Assembly (NCBI GenBank): GCA_031426915.1
Contig: JASJPB010000036.1
Location: 1-64,000, forward strand
Reading direction: 5' to 3'
From: Sulfurimicrobium sp031426915
GTDB taxonomy: Bacteria > Pseudomonadota > Gammaproteobacteria > Burkholderiales > Sulfuricellaceae
Length of the DNA stretch: 64,000 nt
The notes below the pieces were generated by a model that saw only the letters and a list, made by a program, of their open reading frames with translations, was not told the origin of the DNA and did no database searches. Below, in pieces: positions 28,080-36,375 of this stretch. Every line of letters begins with the position of its first letter. Position 1 is the first letter of the stretch. Made by a program: the position numbers and the translations under genes.

Positions 28080-28639
28080 AGTGCGAGCCCAATAAAATCG
28101 GGCGCGATTGCGTTGTGGCCGGCGTCGCGTCGAGACAGGTCGGTAACCGGCAACGGCCAGTTAATCGCCAAGCGTGCATCGTTGTAGGGAACGCCATCTT
28201 CGGCTTCTGGTGTGTGGAAGGCGGTGTGAAGGTAGAGCAGTTCGCTGTTCGCTTCCAACACCTGGAAACCATGCGCGCAACCTTCAGGAATTACCAGCAT
28301 GCGTGCGTTCCCAGGCGTGAGTTCCTCGGCATGCCACTGAAGAAAGGTGGGGGAGCCGGTTCGCAGATCCGCCGCCAAATCCCAAACGCGGCCTTTTAGG
28401 CAACGCACCAGCTTCATCTCGGCAAAAGGCGGACGCTGGAAGTGAAGTCCGCGCACCGCGCCAACAGCAGTCGTGCAGGAGTGATTGATCTGCACGATAT
28501 TTCGTTCACCAATCACTTCAGCCAGTTCGCGAGCGCAATAGAGTCGCGCAAAGCTTCCCCTATGGTCTGTGAATGGCTCGGTTTCAACAACCATTACGCC
28601 CTCGATGGGTGTCGGGGTGACTTTCAAGACGCCGCCCAT
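28076..28639 (-). CDS. rfbC: dTDP-4-dehydrorhamnose 3,5-epimerase family protein (RfbC/RmlC-like)
   Basis: 187 residues, cupin fold. RGSFARLY, VGAVRGLHFQRPP with the catalytic-base His, MKLVRCLKGRVWD and PEGCAHGFQVLE match RmlC. The catalytic Tyr that precedes the S/A-P pair in RmlC (YYSP, GYAP) appears as His here (AFHTPEAEDG), so it may be a mono-epimerase or have altered chemistry. With no rmlA, rmlB or rmlD present it more likely acts on the CDP-sugar made by the adjacent genes. It overlaps rfbG by 16 bases and the C-methyltransferase gene by 4. Confidence 0.85.
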   Translation of the reverse strand: MGGVLKVTPTPIEGVMVVETEPFTDHRGSFARLYCARELAEVIGERNIVQINHSCTTAVGAVRGLHFQRPPFAEMKLVRCLKGRVWDLAADLRTGSPTFLQWHAEELTPGNARMLVIPEGCAHGFQVLEANSELLYLHTAFHTPEAEDGVPYNDARLAINWPLPVTDLSRRDAGHNAIAPDFIGLAL

Positions 28640-29703
28640 TCCTGCCCGAGCGATCGTGCCGCGGAAACATAGGCTGCTAGCTGTTGGCGACTGGTGAGTT
28701 GACCTTCCCTGAGGAATGCCCTGTACCAGGCAGCGGTCTCCCGCAAGGCATCTTCACACTGCCACACTGGCCGCCATCCCAGCCTGCTGCGCGCTTTGGC
28801 GCTGTCGAGGTGGAGAAATGTGGTCTCGTGGGGTTGCGGCTGTTGGGTGACATGCCAGCGTAATTCATGCCATTGCGCCGTCAGCGCCGTCAGCACATCG
28901 GAAACCGTGGTGTTGCTGTCCTGTTCCGGGCCAAAGTTCCACGCCTCGCCGAATTCGCGGCGCCCTTCGAGAAGTTTCTGGCCAAGCATGAGGTAACCAC
29001 TGAGCGATTCGAGGACATGCTGCCAAGGGCGTGTGGCATGGGGAGAACGAATTTCGAGGGATGACTGGGCGCTGACTGCGCGGACCAGATCGGGGATCAG
29101 CCGATCTTCAGCCCAGTCGCCTCCCCCGATTACATTCCCGGCTCGGGCTGTGGCAAGCAGGGGCATGCCGGACTCCTGGAAATATGCGCTTCTATAGCTG
29201 GCAGCGAGAATCTCGCAGGCGGCTTTGGAAGCGCTGTAGGGATCATGCCCTCCCAAACGGTCGTTTTCCCTGTAGCCCCAGGGCCATTCCTGGCTTTCAT
29301 AACATTTGTCGCTGGTGACAACTATGATGGCGCGAACACTCCCGGCTTGCCGGCAGGCTTCAAGCAGATTGGCGGTTCCCATGACATTGGTTGCCCAGGT
29401 GCTCAATGGCTGGCGATAAGAGCGGCGCACCAATGCCTGGGCGGCAAGATGGAAAACAATCTCGGGCTGGGTTTCGGTGATTATCTGAAGCAGGGACTGG
29501 CTATCCTGAATGTCCATGCGATGCTCAGGCATGTCAAGTTGCAACAGATCCCAGTGATTCGGTGACGATTCGGGCGGCAAGGCAATTCCTACAACATTGG
29601 CCCCCATCTCTTTCAACCAGAGCGCAAGCCAGCTGCCCTTAAAACCTGTATGTCCAGTCAGCAAGACGCGGCGATTGCGGTACTGCCCACCAAACAGCGT
29701 CAT
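28624..29703 (-). CDS. rfbG: CDP-glucose 4,6-dehydratase
   Basis: 359 residues from the ATG that overlaps the rfbF stop (ATGA); a start 15 bases earlier (29718) is also open. Extended SDR: VLLTGHTGFKGSWLALWL binds NAD, HLAAQALVRRSY and VVTSDKCYE follow, and DPYSASKAACEIL carries the Tyr-Lys pair. It turns CDP-glucose into CDP-4-keto-6-deoxyglucose, the branch point for 6-deoxy and dideoxy sugars. Its partner rfbF is directly upstream. The 3-dehydrase RfbH, needed for 3,6-dideoxyhexoses, is absent from the window. Confidence 0.93.
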   Translation of the reverse strand: MTLFGGQYRNRRVLLTGHTGFKGSWLALWLKEMGANVVGIALPPESSPNHWDLLQLDMPEHRMDIQDSQSLLQIITETQPEIVFHLAAQALVRRSYRQPLSTWATNVMGTANLLEACRQAGSVRAIIVVTSDKCYESQEWPWGYRENDRLGGHDPYSASKAACEILAASYRSAYFQESGMPLLATARAGNVIGGGDWAEDRLIPDLVRAVSAQSSLEIRSPHATRPWQHVLESLSGYLMLGQKLLEGRREFGEAWNFGPEQDSNTTVSDVLTALTAQWHELRWHVTQQPQPHETTFLHLDSAKARSRLGWRPVWQCEDALRETAAWYRAFLREGQLTSRQQLAAYVSAARSLGQEWAAS

Positions 29704-30467
29704 GCCCAGATTTTCCACGGTGGGCTGGTGCTCCAGAGATCCTCAAGCTGGTTCTTGTCGCGCAAGGTGTCCATCGCTTGCCAGAAGCCGGTGTGCTGGA
29801 AGGCCATCAGTTTGTCCTCCTCCGCCATTTGCTGGAGAGGCTGCGTCTCCCAACTGGTTTGGTCCCCACTGATGTAATCAAAAATGCCGGGTTCCAGCAC
29901 GAAGAAGCCACCGTTGATCCAGGCGCCGTCACCCGCCGGTTTTTCCTGAAAACTTCGTACTGAACCACCTTCGACTTCTAACGCGCCATAGCGTCCCGGC
30001 GGCTGAATCGCTGTAACGGTGGCGAGTTTTCCGTGTGCGCGATGAAATTCAATTGAGGCGGAAATATTCAGGTCAGTGACGCCATCCCCGTAGGTAAAGC
30101 AGAATGTTTCGTCACCGATATAATCGCGAACCCGCTTCAGTCTCCCGCCCGTGAGCGTATTCAGGCCCGTGTCGATCAATGTCACTCGCCACGGCTCGGA
30201 ATATTTCTCATGTACTTCCATTCGGTTATGCGCCACGTCAAATGTGACATTGGAATTGTGAAGGAAGTAGTTGGCAAAATATTCCTTTATGACATAACCC
30301 TTGTAGCCGAGGCAAATCACGAATTCGTTGATTCCGTAGTGGGAATATATTTTCATGATGTGCCAAAGAATCGGCTTGCCGCCGATTTCAATCATCGGTT
30401 TTGGCTTGAGGTGGGATTCCTCCAAAATGCGTGTTCCAAGGCCGCCAGCGAGGATAACCGCTTTCAT
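29700..30467 (-). CDS. rfbF: Glucose-1-phosphate cytidylyltransferase
   Basis: 255 residues. The nucleotidyltransferase signature MKAVILAGGLGTRILEESH with KPKPMIEIGGKPILWHIM opens the protein; FCFTYGDGVTDLNIS holds the metal-binding Asp. RfbF makes CDP-glucose from CTP and glucose 1-phosphate, the first committed step for CDP-deoxy sugars. It follows the UDP-sugar dehydrogenase gene with no gap and overlaps rfbG by 4 bases. Confidence 0.95.
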   Translation of the reverse strand: MKAVILAGGLGTRILEESHLKPKPMIEIGGKPILWHIMKIYSHYGINEFVICLGYKGYVIKEYFANYFLHNSNVTFDVAHNRMEVHEKYSEPWRVTLIDTGLNTLTGGRLKRVRDYIGDETFCFTYGDGVTDLNISASIEFHRAHGKLATVTAIQPPGRYGALEVEGGSVRSFQEKPAGDGAWINGGFFVLEPGIFDYISGDQTSWETQPLQQMAEEDKLMAFQHTGFWQAMDTLRDKNQLEDLWSTSPPWKIWA

Positions 30468-31748
30468 TTAAAGTCTCCACACCCTCAATCCGAGGTCTCT
30501 GAGCGTTGCGGCGTCAAACTGCGACTTGACGTCAATGAAGCAAGCATCAGCAGCAAGTATTTCGCGATATGCCGCCAGAGGCATGGACAAAAATGATTGG
30601 TGGGCCACAGCCGCGACGATCGCATCCGCTTTTGGCAATGCCTCCCAATCCTGCAATTCCAGGCCATATTCATGAAGTGCTTCCAGCGGGTCGGCCACCG
30701 GGTCGTGCACATGGACCTCCACCCCGTAAGCTTCCAGCTCCCGAATCAAATCCACGACTTTCGAGTTTCGCAAATCCGGCACATTTTCCTTGAAAGTGAT
30801 TCCCAGCACGTTCACCTTCGCGCCGCGAATCTGGCTGCCGGCCGCAATCATCTGCTTGATGGTCTGCTCGGCGATGAACTTTCCCATGCTGTCGTTGATG
30901 CGCCGTCCTGCCAGGATCACGTCGGGGTGATAGCCGAGCATTTCCGCCTTGTAGGTAAGGTAGTACGGGTCCACGCCGATGCAGTGTCCGCCCACCAGGC
31001 CGGGACGGAAGGGAAGGAAATTCCACTTGCTGCCCGCAGCCTCCAGCACCTCCAGCGTATCGATGCCCATCATGTTGAAAATGAGCGCCAGTTCATTCAT
31101 CAGTGCGATATTGATATCGCGCTGGGTGTTCTCGATCACCTTCGCCGCTTCGGCCACTTTCACGCTGGATACGCGATGAACGCCTGCCGTGACGACTTTC
31201 TCGTAAAGATCGGCCACTTTATCCAGCGTTTCCGGGGAGTCGCCGGAAACGACCTTGACGGTGGTGGTGAGGGTGTGTTCCTTGTCGCCGGGGTTGATGC
31301 GTTCCGGGGAGTAGCCGATATTGAAATGCGCTTTCCACTTCATGCCCGACGCCTGTTCCAGTACCGGGACGCAGACTTCTTCGGTGGCACCGGGGTAGAC
31401 CGTGGATTCGTAAATGACGATGGCGCCCTGTTTCATGTGCTGGCCGACGCTTGTGCTGGCGCTGATCAAGGGATGGAAATCGGGCTTGCGCGCGCTGTCG
31501 ATGGGGGTGGGAACGGCGATAATGATGAAGTCTGCCGCACTCAGGCTCGCGGCCTTGCTTGAGAATGTCAGCTGCGTCGCAGCGCGTAGATCCTCACTTG
31601 ACACCTCTCCGCTGGGATCGATGTGGCGTTGATAGTGATCGATTTTGCTTTCGGACAGGTCAATGCCGATAGTGGGATAAAACTTTCCGAATTCTACCGC
31701 TAGCGGCAGGCCGACGTAACCGAGTCCAATGATGGCAATAATAGGCAT
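30468..31748 (-). CDS. Nucleotide-sugar 6-dehydrogenase (UDP-HexNAc dehydrogenase, TviB/WbpA-like)
   Basis: 426 residues. The NAD site IIGLGYVGLPLAVEF opens the protein; YESTVYPGATEEVC and SPERINPGDKEHT follow; the catalytic Cys lies in GGHCIGVDPYYL near residue 256. The sequence style is that of the Vi-antigen TviB/WbpA group, which oxidises UDP-GlcNAc or UDP-GalNAc to the uronic acid, rather than of UDP-glucose dehydrogenase. A uronate product would give the AsnB-like protein a carboxylate to amidate. It is the first gene of the ten-gene operon, 6 bases after hepT. Confidence 0.88.
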   Translation of the reverse strand: MPIIAIIGLGYVGLPLAVEFGKFYPTIGIDLSESKIDHYQRHIDPSGEVSSEDLRAATQLTFSSKAASLSAADFIIIAVPTPIDSARKPDFHPLISASTSVGQHMKQGAIVIYESTVYPGATEEVCVPVLEQASGMKWKAHFNIGYSPERINPGDKEHTLTTTVKVVSGDSPETLDKVADLYEKVVTAGVHRVSSVKVAEAAKVIENTQRDINIALMNELALIFNMMGIDTLEVLEAAGSKWNFLPFRPGLVGGHCIGVDPYYLTYKAEMLGYHPDVILAGRRINDSMGKFIAEQTIKQMIAAGSQIRGAKVNVLGITFKENVPDLRNSKVVDLIRELEAYGVEVHVHDPVADPLEALHEYGLELQDWEALPKADAIVAAVAHQSFLSMPLAAYREILAADACFIDVKSQFDAATLRDLGLRVWRL

Positions 31749-31754
31749 AATCTG

Positions 31755-32174
31755 TCATTCCGGGTTTTCGATAGGCGCGAGCAGAAATTCCGCGATAAAC
31801 CCATATCGTGCCAAGCGAACGAGTTCGAGCACTTGTTGCATGTCAATATTCATGTAGTCATGCACGATGCGGTTGCGCAACCCGACTGCGGCATTCCAGG
31901 CCGGCAGTTCGGCCTCACGGAGTTTGCCTTTACGTGCGAGAGCGGCGAAGGCGTCATAAGCGGAAATCGGCACGGGTTCTCCGGTGGCCTTGAGCAATTG
32001 TTTGGTTTTGCCGATGGCGTTTTCGATCAAAATCTGCAAGGCATGCAATACGCCATTTTGCTCCAGTCGTGACAGTGTGCGGCCCGCAACAAGAGTCTGG
32101 CGCGCCTCGTCCAGCAGCGCGCTTTGTTCCCGGGCAATATGCGCTGTTTCGGCCTGGTAAAGATCAAGCCGCAT
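31755..32174 (-). CDS. hepT: HEPN-domain toxin HepT
   Basis: 139 residues, all-helical DUF86/HepT family. The RX4HXY ribonuclease motif is intact: R100, H105, Y107 in GLRNRIVHDY. In characterised HEPN-MNT pairs the cognate nucleotidyltransferase modifies the motif tyrosine with AMP and silences the RNase. The gene overlaps the upstream mntA by 11 bases. It ends only 6 bases before the polysaccharide operon, so co-transcription is possible. Confidence 0.88.
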   Translation of the reverse strand: MRLDLYQAETAHIAREQSALLDEARQTLVAGRTLSRLEQNGVLHALQILIENAIGKTKQLLKATGEPVPISAYDAFAALARKGKLREAELPAWNAAVGLRNRIVHDYMNIDMQQVLELVRLARYGFIAEFLLAPIENPE

Positions 32175-32574
32175 GATTCAGGCTCCACTGGTATTCCTCC
32201 AGTTCACGCCAGGTTCGGCTTAGGAAATGGTTCCACGCCAGGCTATCTTCCCCCTTGAGCGGCAGACCAGCCTCGGCGACCTCCGCGCGTATGGCAAGGC
32301 GGGCGCCGGGCAGGTCGATCAGGTCGATCCGGGTTTCGTTCACTTTGAGCTTGTCAGCCAACTGGCGGCGCAAGGTTTCGTTTTTCCCTAGCCAGTCGAA
32401 CCATTCCATTCCGGCTTTCCACTGGATGGCAATATCCCAGTCGCTTTCCGCATTGGCACGGCCTTCGGCTTGGCTGCCAATGAGTATGGCAAGCTCCAGA
32501 TCAGGTTCGATGGAGAAAATTTGCCTCAACAAGGCGATTGCTTCATCGCGGTTGGCTATGAGAGGCGCTTTCAT
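32164..32574 (-). CDS. mntA: MNT-domain nucleotidyltransferase antitoxin MntA
   Basis: 136 residues from ATG at 32574; the frame is open further to a TTG at 32616 but no ribosome site supports it. The minimal nucleotidyltransferase motif GSX10DXD is exact: G33-S34 and D45/D47 in IGSQAEGRANAESDWD. Such proteins AMPylate HepT at the Tyr of its RNase motif and so act as antitoxin. The usual order mntA-hepT with overlap is kept. Confidence 0.85.
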   Translation of the reverse strand: MKAPLIANRDEAIALLRQIFSIEPDLELAILIGSQAEGRANAESDWDIAIQWKAGMEWFDWLGKNETLRRQLADKLKVNETRIDLIDLPGARLAIRAEVAEAGLPLKGEDSLAWNHFLSRTWRELEEYQWSLNHAA

Positions 32575-32649
32575 CAATGCGATTTTCCGAAGGGGGAATG
32601 GCTTGGAGCTTATCAAGCTTGGGCAAAATCGGCAAATCAGAAAAACCTC

Positions 32650-34365
32650 TCATGCTATTCCGGGATTTCCCTGCGCCCCCACCAGTTTCGGCATATTGAG
32701 CTTGCGCGGGGTAACCACTTTCTTGTCGCGCAGCCATTTTGCCACTACTTCCCACACCGGCTCGCCGGTCACGCCTTCACCCACGGGTGCCCAGCCGGCG
32801 ACCTTGTATTTCTTGTTGGGGCTGACGGGCTTGCCTTTCAGGGTCATGTTGCTGATGCGTTTGCCTATCTTCTGGCGTGGGTCGCAGGTGTACTGGATGC
32901 CGCCCACGCGCACCATGTCGCCGCCCTGCTGGTAGTAGGGGTCGGGATTGAACAGGTTGTCGCACACGTCTTCCATGATGGTCTTGATGGTTTCGCCGCT
33001 CATTTCGGTCAGCGTGGTGGACGGGTAGGTGATGGCGGTCTGATCCATCAGGCGGTCCATGGTGATGGCCTCGCCCGGCAGCAGCGTGGTGCCCCAGCGG
33101 AAGCCGGGGGAGAAGGCTGCGTCGGCACCCTTGACGTCCATCAGTGCATCCAGGATGAGCTGGTCGAAGGTGCCGTTGAAATTGCCGCGGCGGTAGAGCA
33201 GGTCTTCCGTCACCGCCAGTTTCTCGCTCAGCTTGGCTTCGTAAGGCGCGCGATGCTTGTTTATCAGCGCGGTCATGCCCGGATCGGCTGCAAGCAGGTT
33301 GGAGAATACCGGCAACAACTTGTAGCGGTAATCCGTAATCTTGCCGTTCTTGACCTCGAAATCCAGCACGCCGAGGAACTTGCCGTTGGAGCCGGCGTTG
33401 GTTACCAGAGTCTGGCCCTTGGCGTTTTTCACGATGCTGGGCGCGGGAATGCCATCGTGGGTATGGCCGCCCATGATGGCGTCGATGCCGGTGACGCGCG
33501 AGGCCATTTTCAGGTCCACGTCCATGCCGTTGTGGGACAGCACCACCACCACCTGGGCGCCCTTGGCACGGGCCTCGTCCACGGTTTTCTGCATGTTTTC
33601 GTCCTGGATGCCGAAGCTCCAGTCGGGCACCATCCAGCGTGGGTTGGCGATGGGGGTATAGGGGAAGGCCTGGCCGATGATGGCGACCGGCACGCCGTTG
33701 ATCTCCTTCATGGTGTAAGGCTGGAACACCGGGTCGCCGAAGTCGGTGGTCTTGATGTTCTGCGCCACGAAATCGAGTTTTCCCTTGAAGTCATGGTCGA
33801 CGATCTGTTTGACCCGTTCGGCGCCCAGCGTGAACTCCCAGTGCCCGGTCATGACGTCCACGCCCAGCAGTTTGCACGCGTCGACCATGTCCTGGCCGTT
33901 GCTCCACAGAGAGGTGGCAGAGCCCTGCCAGGTGTCGCCACCATCCAGCAGCAGCGCGCCGGGACGGGAGGCGCGAACTTTTTTCACCAGCGTGGAAAGG
34001 TGGGCAAAGCCGCCGACCTTGCCGTAGGTTTTTGCCGCGGCTGAAAAATCGAGATAGGTGAATGCGTGCGCTTCCGACGTGCCGGGGCGGATGCCGAATT
34101 GTTTCAGCAGAGATTCGCCCACCAGGTGAGGGGGCCTGCCCATGTTCTGGCCCAAACCAATATTGACGTTGGGCTCGCGGAAATAGATGGGCAGCAGTTG
34201 CGCGTGACAGTCGGTGAAATGCATCAGACTGACGTTGCCGAACTTGGGCAGGTCGTAGAAACCCGCGCCATCAGCGGCTGCAAGGGCTTGCCTGCCATCA
34301 ATAGCGAAGCCGGTAGCAGCGGCCGCAGCCAGCAACTGGAGAAATTCGCGACGATTCATGGACAT
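32650..34365 (-). CDS. soxB: Thiosulfohydrolase SoxB
   Basis: 571 residues. The N terminus has a Tat signal (MNRREFLQLLAAAAATGFA). Calcineurin-like and 5'-nucleotidase domains follow, with the dimanganese motifs HFTDCHAQ, LLDGGDTWQGSA, GHWEFT, VLSHNG and IMGGHTHDG. SoxB releases sulfate from the thiosulfate-cysteine adduct on SoxYZ in the periplasm. The frame is open well upstream, but AGGAG 9 bases before the ATG and the Tat signal fix the start at 34365. Last gene of soxXYZAB; a hairpin at 34450-34470 precedes it. Confidence 0.97.
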   Translation of the reverse strand: MSMNRREFLQLLAAAAATGFAIDGRQALAAADGAGFYDLPKFGNVSLMHFTDCHAQLLPIYFREPNVNIGLGQNMGRPPHLVGESLLKQFGIRPGTSEAHAFTYLDFSAAAKTYGKVGGFAHLSTLVKKVRASRPGALLLDGGDTWQGSATSLWSNGQDMVDACKLLGVDVMTGHWEFTLGAERVKQIVDHDFKGKLDFVAQNIKTTDFGDPVFQPYTMKEINGVPVAIIGQAFPYTPIANPRWMVPDWSFGIQDENMQKTVDEARAKGAQVVVVLSHNGMDVDLKMASRVTGIDAIMGGHTHDGIPAPSIVKNAKGQTLVTNAGSNGKFLGVLDFEVKNGKITDYRYKLLPVFSNLLAADPGMTALINKHRAPYEAKLSEKLAVTEDLLYRRGNFNGTFDQLILDALMDVKGADAAFSPGFRWGTTLLPGEAITMDRLMDQTAITYPSTTLTEMSGETIKTIMEDVCDNLFNPDPYYQQGGDMVRVGGIQYTCDPRQKIGKRISNMTLKGKPVSPNKKYKVAGWAPVGEGVTGEPVWEVVAKWLRDKKVVTPRKLNMPKLVGAQGNPGIA

Positions 34366-34449
34366 GGTGGTGCTCCTAGGCTTCGGTTCGAGATGATGAT
34401 TTTTTGCGGGCGCCGCGACGAAGGGCAGCAGGCTGGGGGAAAGCAGGAT

Positions 34450-34470
34450 GGGTGGAGCAAGGCTCCGCCC
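34450..34470 (-). other. Hairpin between soxA and soxB
   Basis: Arms GGGTGGAGC (34450-34458) and GCTCCGCCC (34462-34470) pair at 8 of 9 positions around a 3-base loop. It lies 10 bases after the soxA stop, with no T-run. It may protect or separate the upstream RNA. Confidence 0.5.
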
Positions 34471-34480
34471 ACCCCACGTG

Positions 34481-35308
34481 TTACTTGCGGAACACTGAAG
34501 CCTTGAGGGGAAGGCCATTGTCCCGGTAGGACATGTAGTATTCCAGGTTGTTGAATACCTCGCTGCCCGATTCAAACGGTACTGCGCGCACCTGGTTGTT
34601 GCATTGGCGGAAGCGGGTGTGCAGGGTGACCAGGTTCTCGCCGGCGCGGAACACCGGCCAATGCGATGCCTGTCCCAGCGCGGGTGACAGTACCTCGGCG
34701 CGGATGCGATTGCCCACGTTGTCGATGTGGCAGGTGGCGCAGGCGAAGTTGAGCTGGCCGCGGCGCTGGAAATAGAACTTCTTGCCGGCCTCGTAGGCGG
34801 CCAGCGCATCGGCTCCCTGTACCTTGACATTCATTTTCATGCCATCGGACAAGGTGCGGGCGTAGGCGGTGAGGATGCCCATGGTATTGACGTTGGCGTA
34901 CTTGAACTCTTCCTCGCCATTTTTCTTGAGGCACTGGTTGATCGCCATCTCGAAAGTGACCACCTTGCCCAGCTTGTCGTCGAAATAGGGGTAATTGCCG
35001 GCCACATTCTTGCCCCCGTTGGGGAAACAGTCGGCAAAGATCGCGCCGTTCTTGAATGGTTTGTCCCACATTTGTTTCCCGGCATCGATCACGCCTTCAA
35101 AAGGCGGAAACTCCATGATGCTGTCGTACTGCGCCTTGCTGTCCTTGTCCAGCGCCAGCGCGCCGTAGGTGTAGTCCTCGAATTTCACCGATGGCAGCTT
35201 GGCCTTGTAAAAACTCACCAGCTGCTTGCGGTCTTCTTCCGGCCCCGCCTGTGCCGTAGCGCTGATCAACATCCCTGCTCCCAGCAGGGCCAGAGCAATT
35301 TTCTTCAT
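34481..35308 (-). CDS. soxA: Sulfur-oxidation c-type cytochrome SoxA
   Basis: 275 residues with a Sec signal (MKKIALALLGAGMLISATAQA). One heme site CATCH lies near residue 190, and the active-site Cys that ligates the heme and forms the persulfide is in RFRQCNNQVR. The N-terminal half lacks a CXXCH; cysteines in FADCFPNGG and INQCLKKNG probably form a disulfide, so this is the monoheme type. With SoxX it couples thiosulfate to SoxYZ. GGAGG upstream of 35308 sets the start. A 178-base gap with a strong hairpin separates it from soxZ. Confidence 0.95.
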   Translation of the reverse strand: MKKIALALLGAGMLISATAQAGPEEDRKQLVSFYKAKLPSVKFEDYTYGALALDKDSKAQYDSIMEFPPFEGVIDAGKQMWDKPFKNGAIFADCFPNGGKNVAGNYPYFDDKLGKVVTFEMAINQCLKKNGEEEFKYANVNTMGILTAYARTLSDGMKMNVKVQGADALAAYEAGKKFYFQRRGQLNFACATCHIDNVGNRIRAEVLSPALGQASHWPVFRAGENLVTLHTRFRQCNNQVRAVPFESGSEVFNNLEYYMSYRDNGLPLKASVFRK

Positions 35309-35418
35309 ACCATTCCTCCAAATAACGCGAAAATCACGATGTAACGTTCCATCCCCCTCTCTCTTCTGTTGCGACATCAAACCCCTGTGTGTGGGGAAAT
35401 AAGGAGGGGGTGAGGAAT

Positions 35419-35447
35419 GCGGTCACGACGCCAAACGCCACGACCGC
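35419..35447 (-). other. Strong hairpin between soxZ and soxA
   Basis: Twelve-base arms (35419-35430 and 35436-35447) enclose a 5-base loop; on the transcribed strand nine pairs are Watson-Crick and three are G-U. No clean T-run follows. It could be a processing or stability element that sets soxXYZ against soxAB levels. Confidence 0.55.
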
Positions 35448-35486
35448 GGACTGGAATGAGCCGGACATCGTCCAGCCCATCAAGCC

Positions 35487-35801
35487 TCAGCTGACCACCG
35501 CTTCATCGGTGCGCTTGTCGCCATGGTTGTCAACCCAGTTCACGACCACTTTGTCGCCAGCCTTGGCGCCCTTGACCTTGAAGCCGAGGAAGGGGTTTTT
35601 CGCAATTGCGTAGCCCCATTGTGCGTCCATGACGACCTTGCCGCCCACGGTTACATCAACGTGTTGAATGTAATGGGCCGGGATCATCTGGCCGGTCTTG
35701 GCGTCCTTGCGCAAGCCGGTTTCCATGATGTGGTTCATCAGTACTTTGATGTCTGCAGTGTCGCCCTGCATTTGGGCGCGGATTTTCATCGGTTCAGCCA
35801 T
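35487..35801 (-). CDS. soxZ: Thiosulfate oxidation carrier complex protein SoxZ
   Basis: 104 residues, matching the small immunoglobulin-like SoxZ: MAEPMKIRAQMQGDTADIKV, HVDVTVGGKVVMDAQWGYAI and KVVVNWVDNHGDKRT. SoxZ has no signal and is exported as a complex with the Tat-bearing SoxY. It is preceded by soxY after 76 bases containing a small hairpin. Confidence 0.95.
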   Translation of the reverse strand: MAEPMKIRAQMQGDTADIKVLMNHIMETGLRKDAKTGQMIPAHYIQHVDVTVGGKVVMDAQWGYAIAKNPFLGFKVKGAKAGDKVVVNWVDNHGDKRTDEAVVS

Positions 35802-35820
35802 GTTGGTATCCTTTGTTTAA

Positions 35821-35841
35821 ACCCGGTAAATGGTGCCGGGT
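35821..35841 (-). other. Small hairpin between soxY and soxZ
   Basis: ACCCGG (35821-35826) pairs perfectly with CCGGGT (35836-35841) around a 9-base loop. It is the first of three inter-gene hairpins in the sox operon. Confidence 0.4.
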
Positions 35842-35877
35842 ACATGAATTCGTTAATCGCTTCGAGTGGGGGAGGGC

Positions 35878-36348
35878 TTAGCCGCCGCAACCGCCAATGG
35901 TGACCTTCACTTCCTTGGAAGCGATATAGGATTTGCCGCCCGCCTTCACCACCACGGTGACGTTGGAGGTTTTTGCCATCTTGATGCGGGTGGAAACATA
36001 GCCTTCTGCGCCGTTGGAGAATTCAAAGTCGGCGATGAGCGGGTTGACGTTCTGTTCCGACAGAATGGCAATGGAGGTGGTGCCCGCAATTTTGCTGGTG
36101 ACTTCCACCGGAACCACTGCGCCGTTTTCCGCAATATCCGGCGCCTTGATCATGATATCCGCGCTCTTTGCGGCGCTGGCGGCATTGATGCCCTTCAGGG
36201 TATCGGCTGTGTTCTTGGCCTCGAAGGCATTCTTGTTCCACTCGGCGGCAAGCACCTGGCCCGGTTTGAGCAGGCCGGCGGCAATCGCCATGGCCACCGT
36301 GCCGGCGGCGCCGGTGCCCTTGAGGAATGTTCTACGCAATTGGTTCAT
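35878..36348 (-). CDS. soxY: Thiosulfate oxidation carrier protein SoxY
   Basis: 156 residues. A Tat signal (MNQLRRTFLKGTGAAG) leads, and the swinging-arm GGCGG ends the protein with the substrate-carrying C154. In the periplasm that cysteine holds the sulfur intermediates handed between SoxAX and SoxB. The ribosome site AGGAG sits just upstream. It lies 27 bases after soxX. Confidence 0.97.
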   Translation of the reverse strand: MNQLRRTFLKGTGAAGTVAMAIAAGLLKPGQVLAAEWNKNAFEAKNTADTLKGINAASAAKSADIMIKAPDIAENGAVVPVEVTSKIAGTTSIAILSEQNVNPLIADFEFSNGAEGYVSTRIKMAKTSNVTVVVKAGGKSYIASKEVKVTIGGCGG

Positions 36349-36375
36349 CTTTGGAGCTCCTAGACTTGTTTTGTT

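Noticed and set aside
32470..34044. Plus-strand frame of ~524 codons across mntA and soxB
   Set aside because: It is antisense to two well-supported genes and shows low-complexity His/Gly/Val composition.
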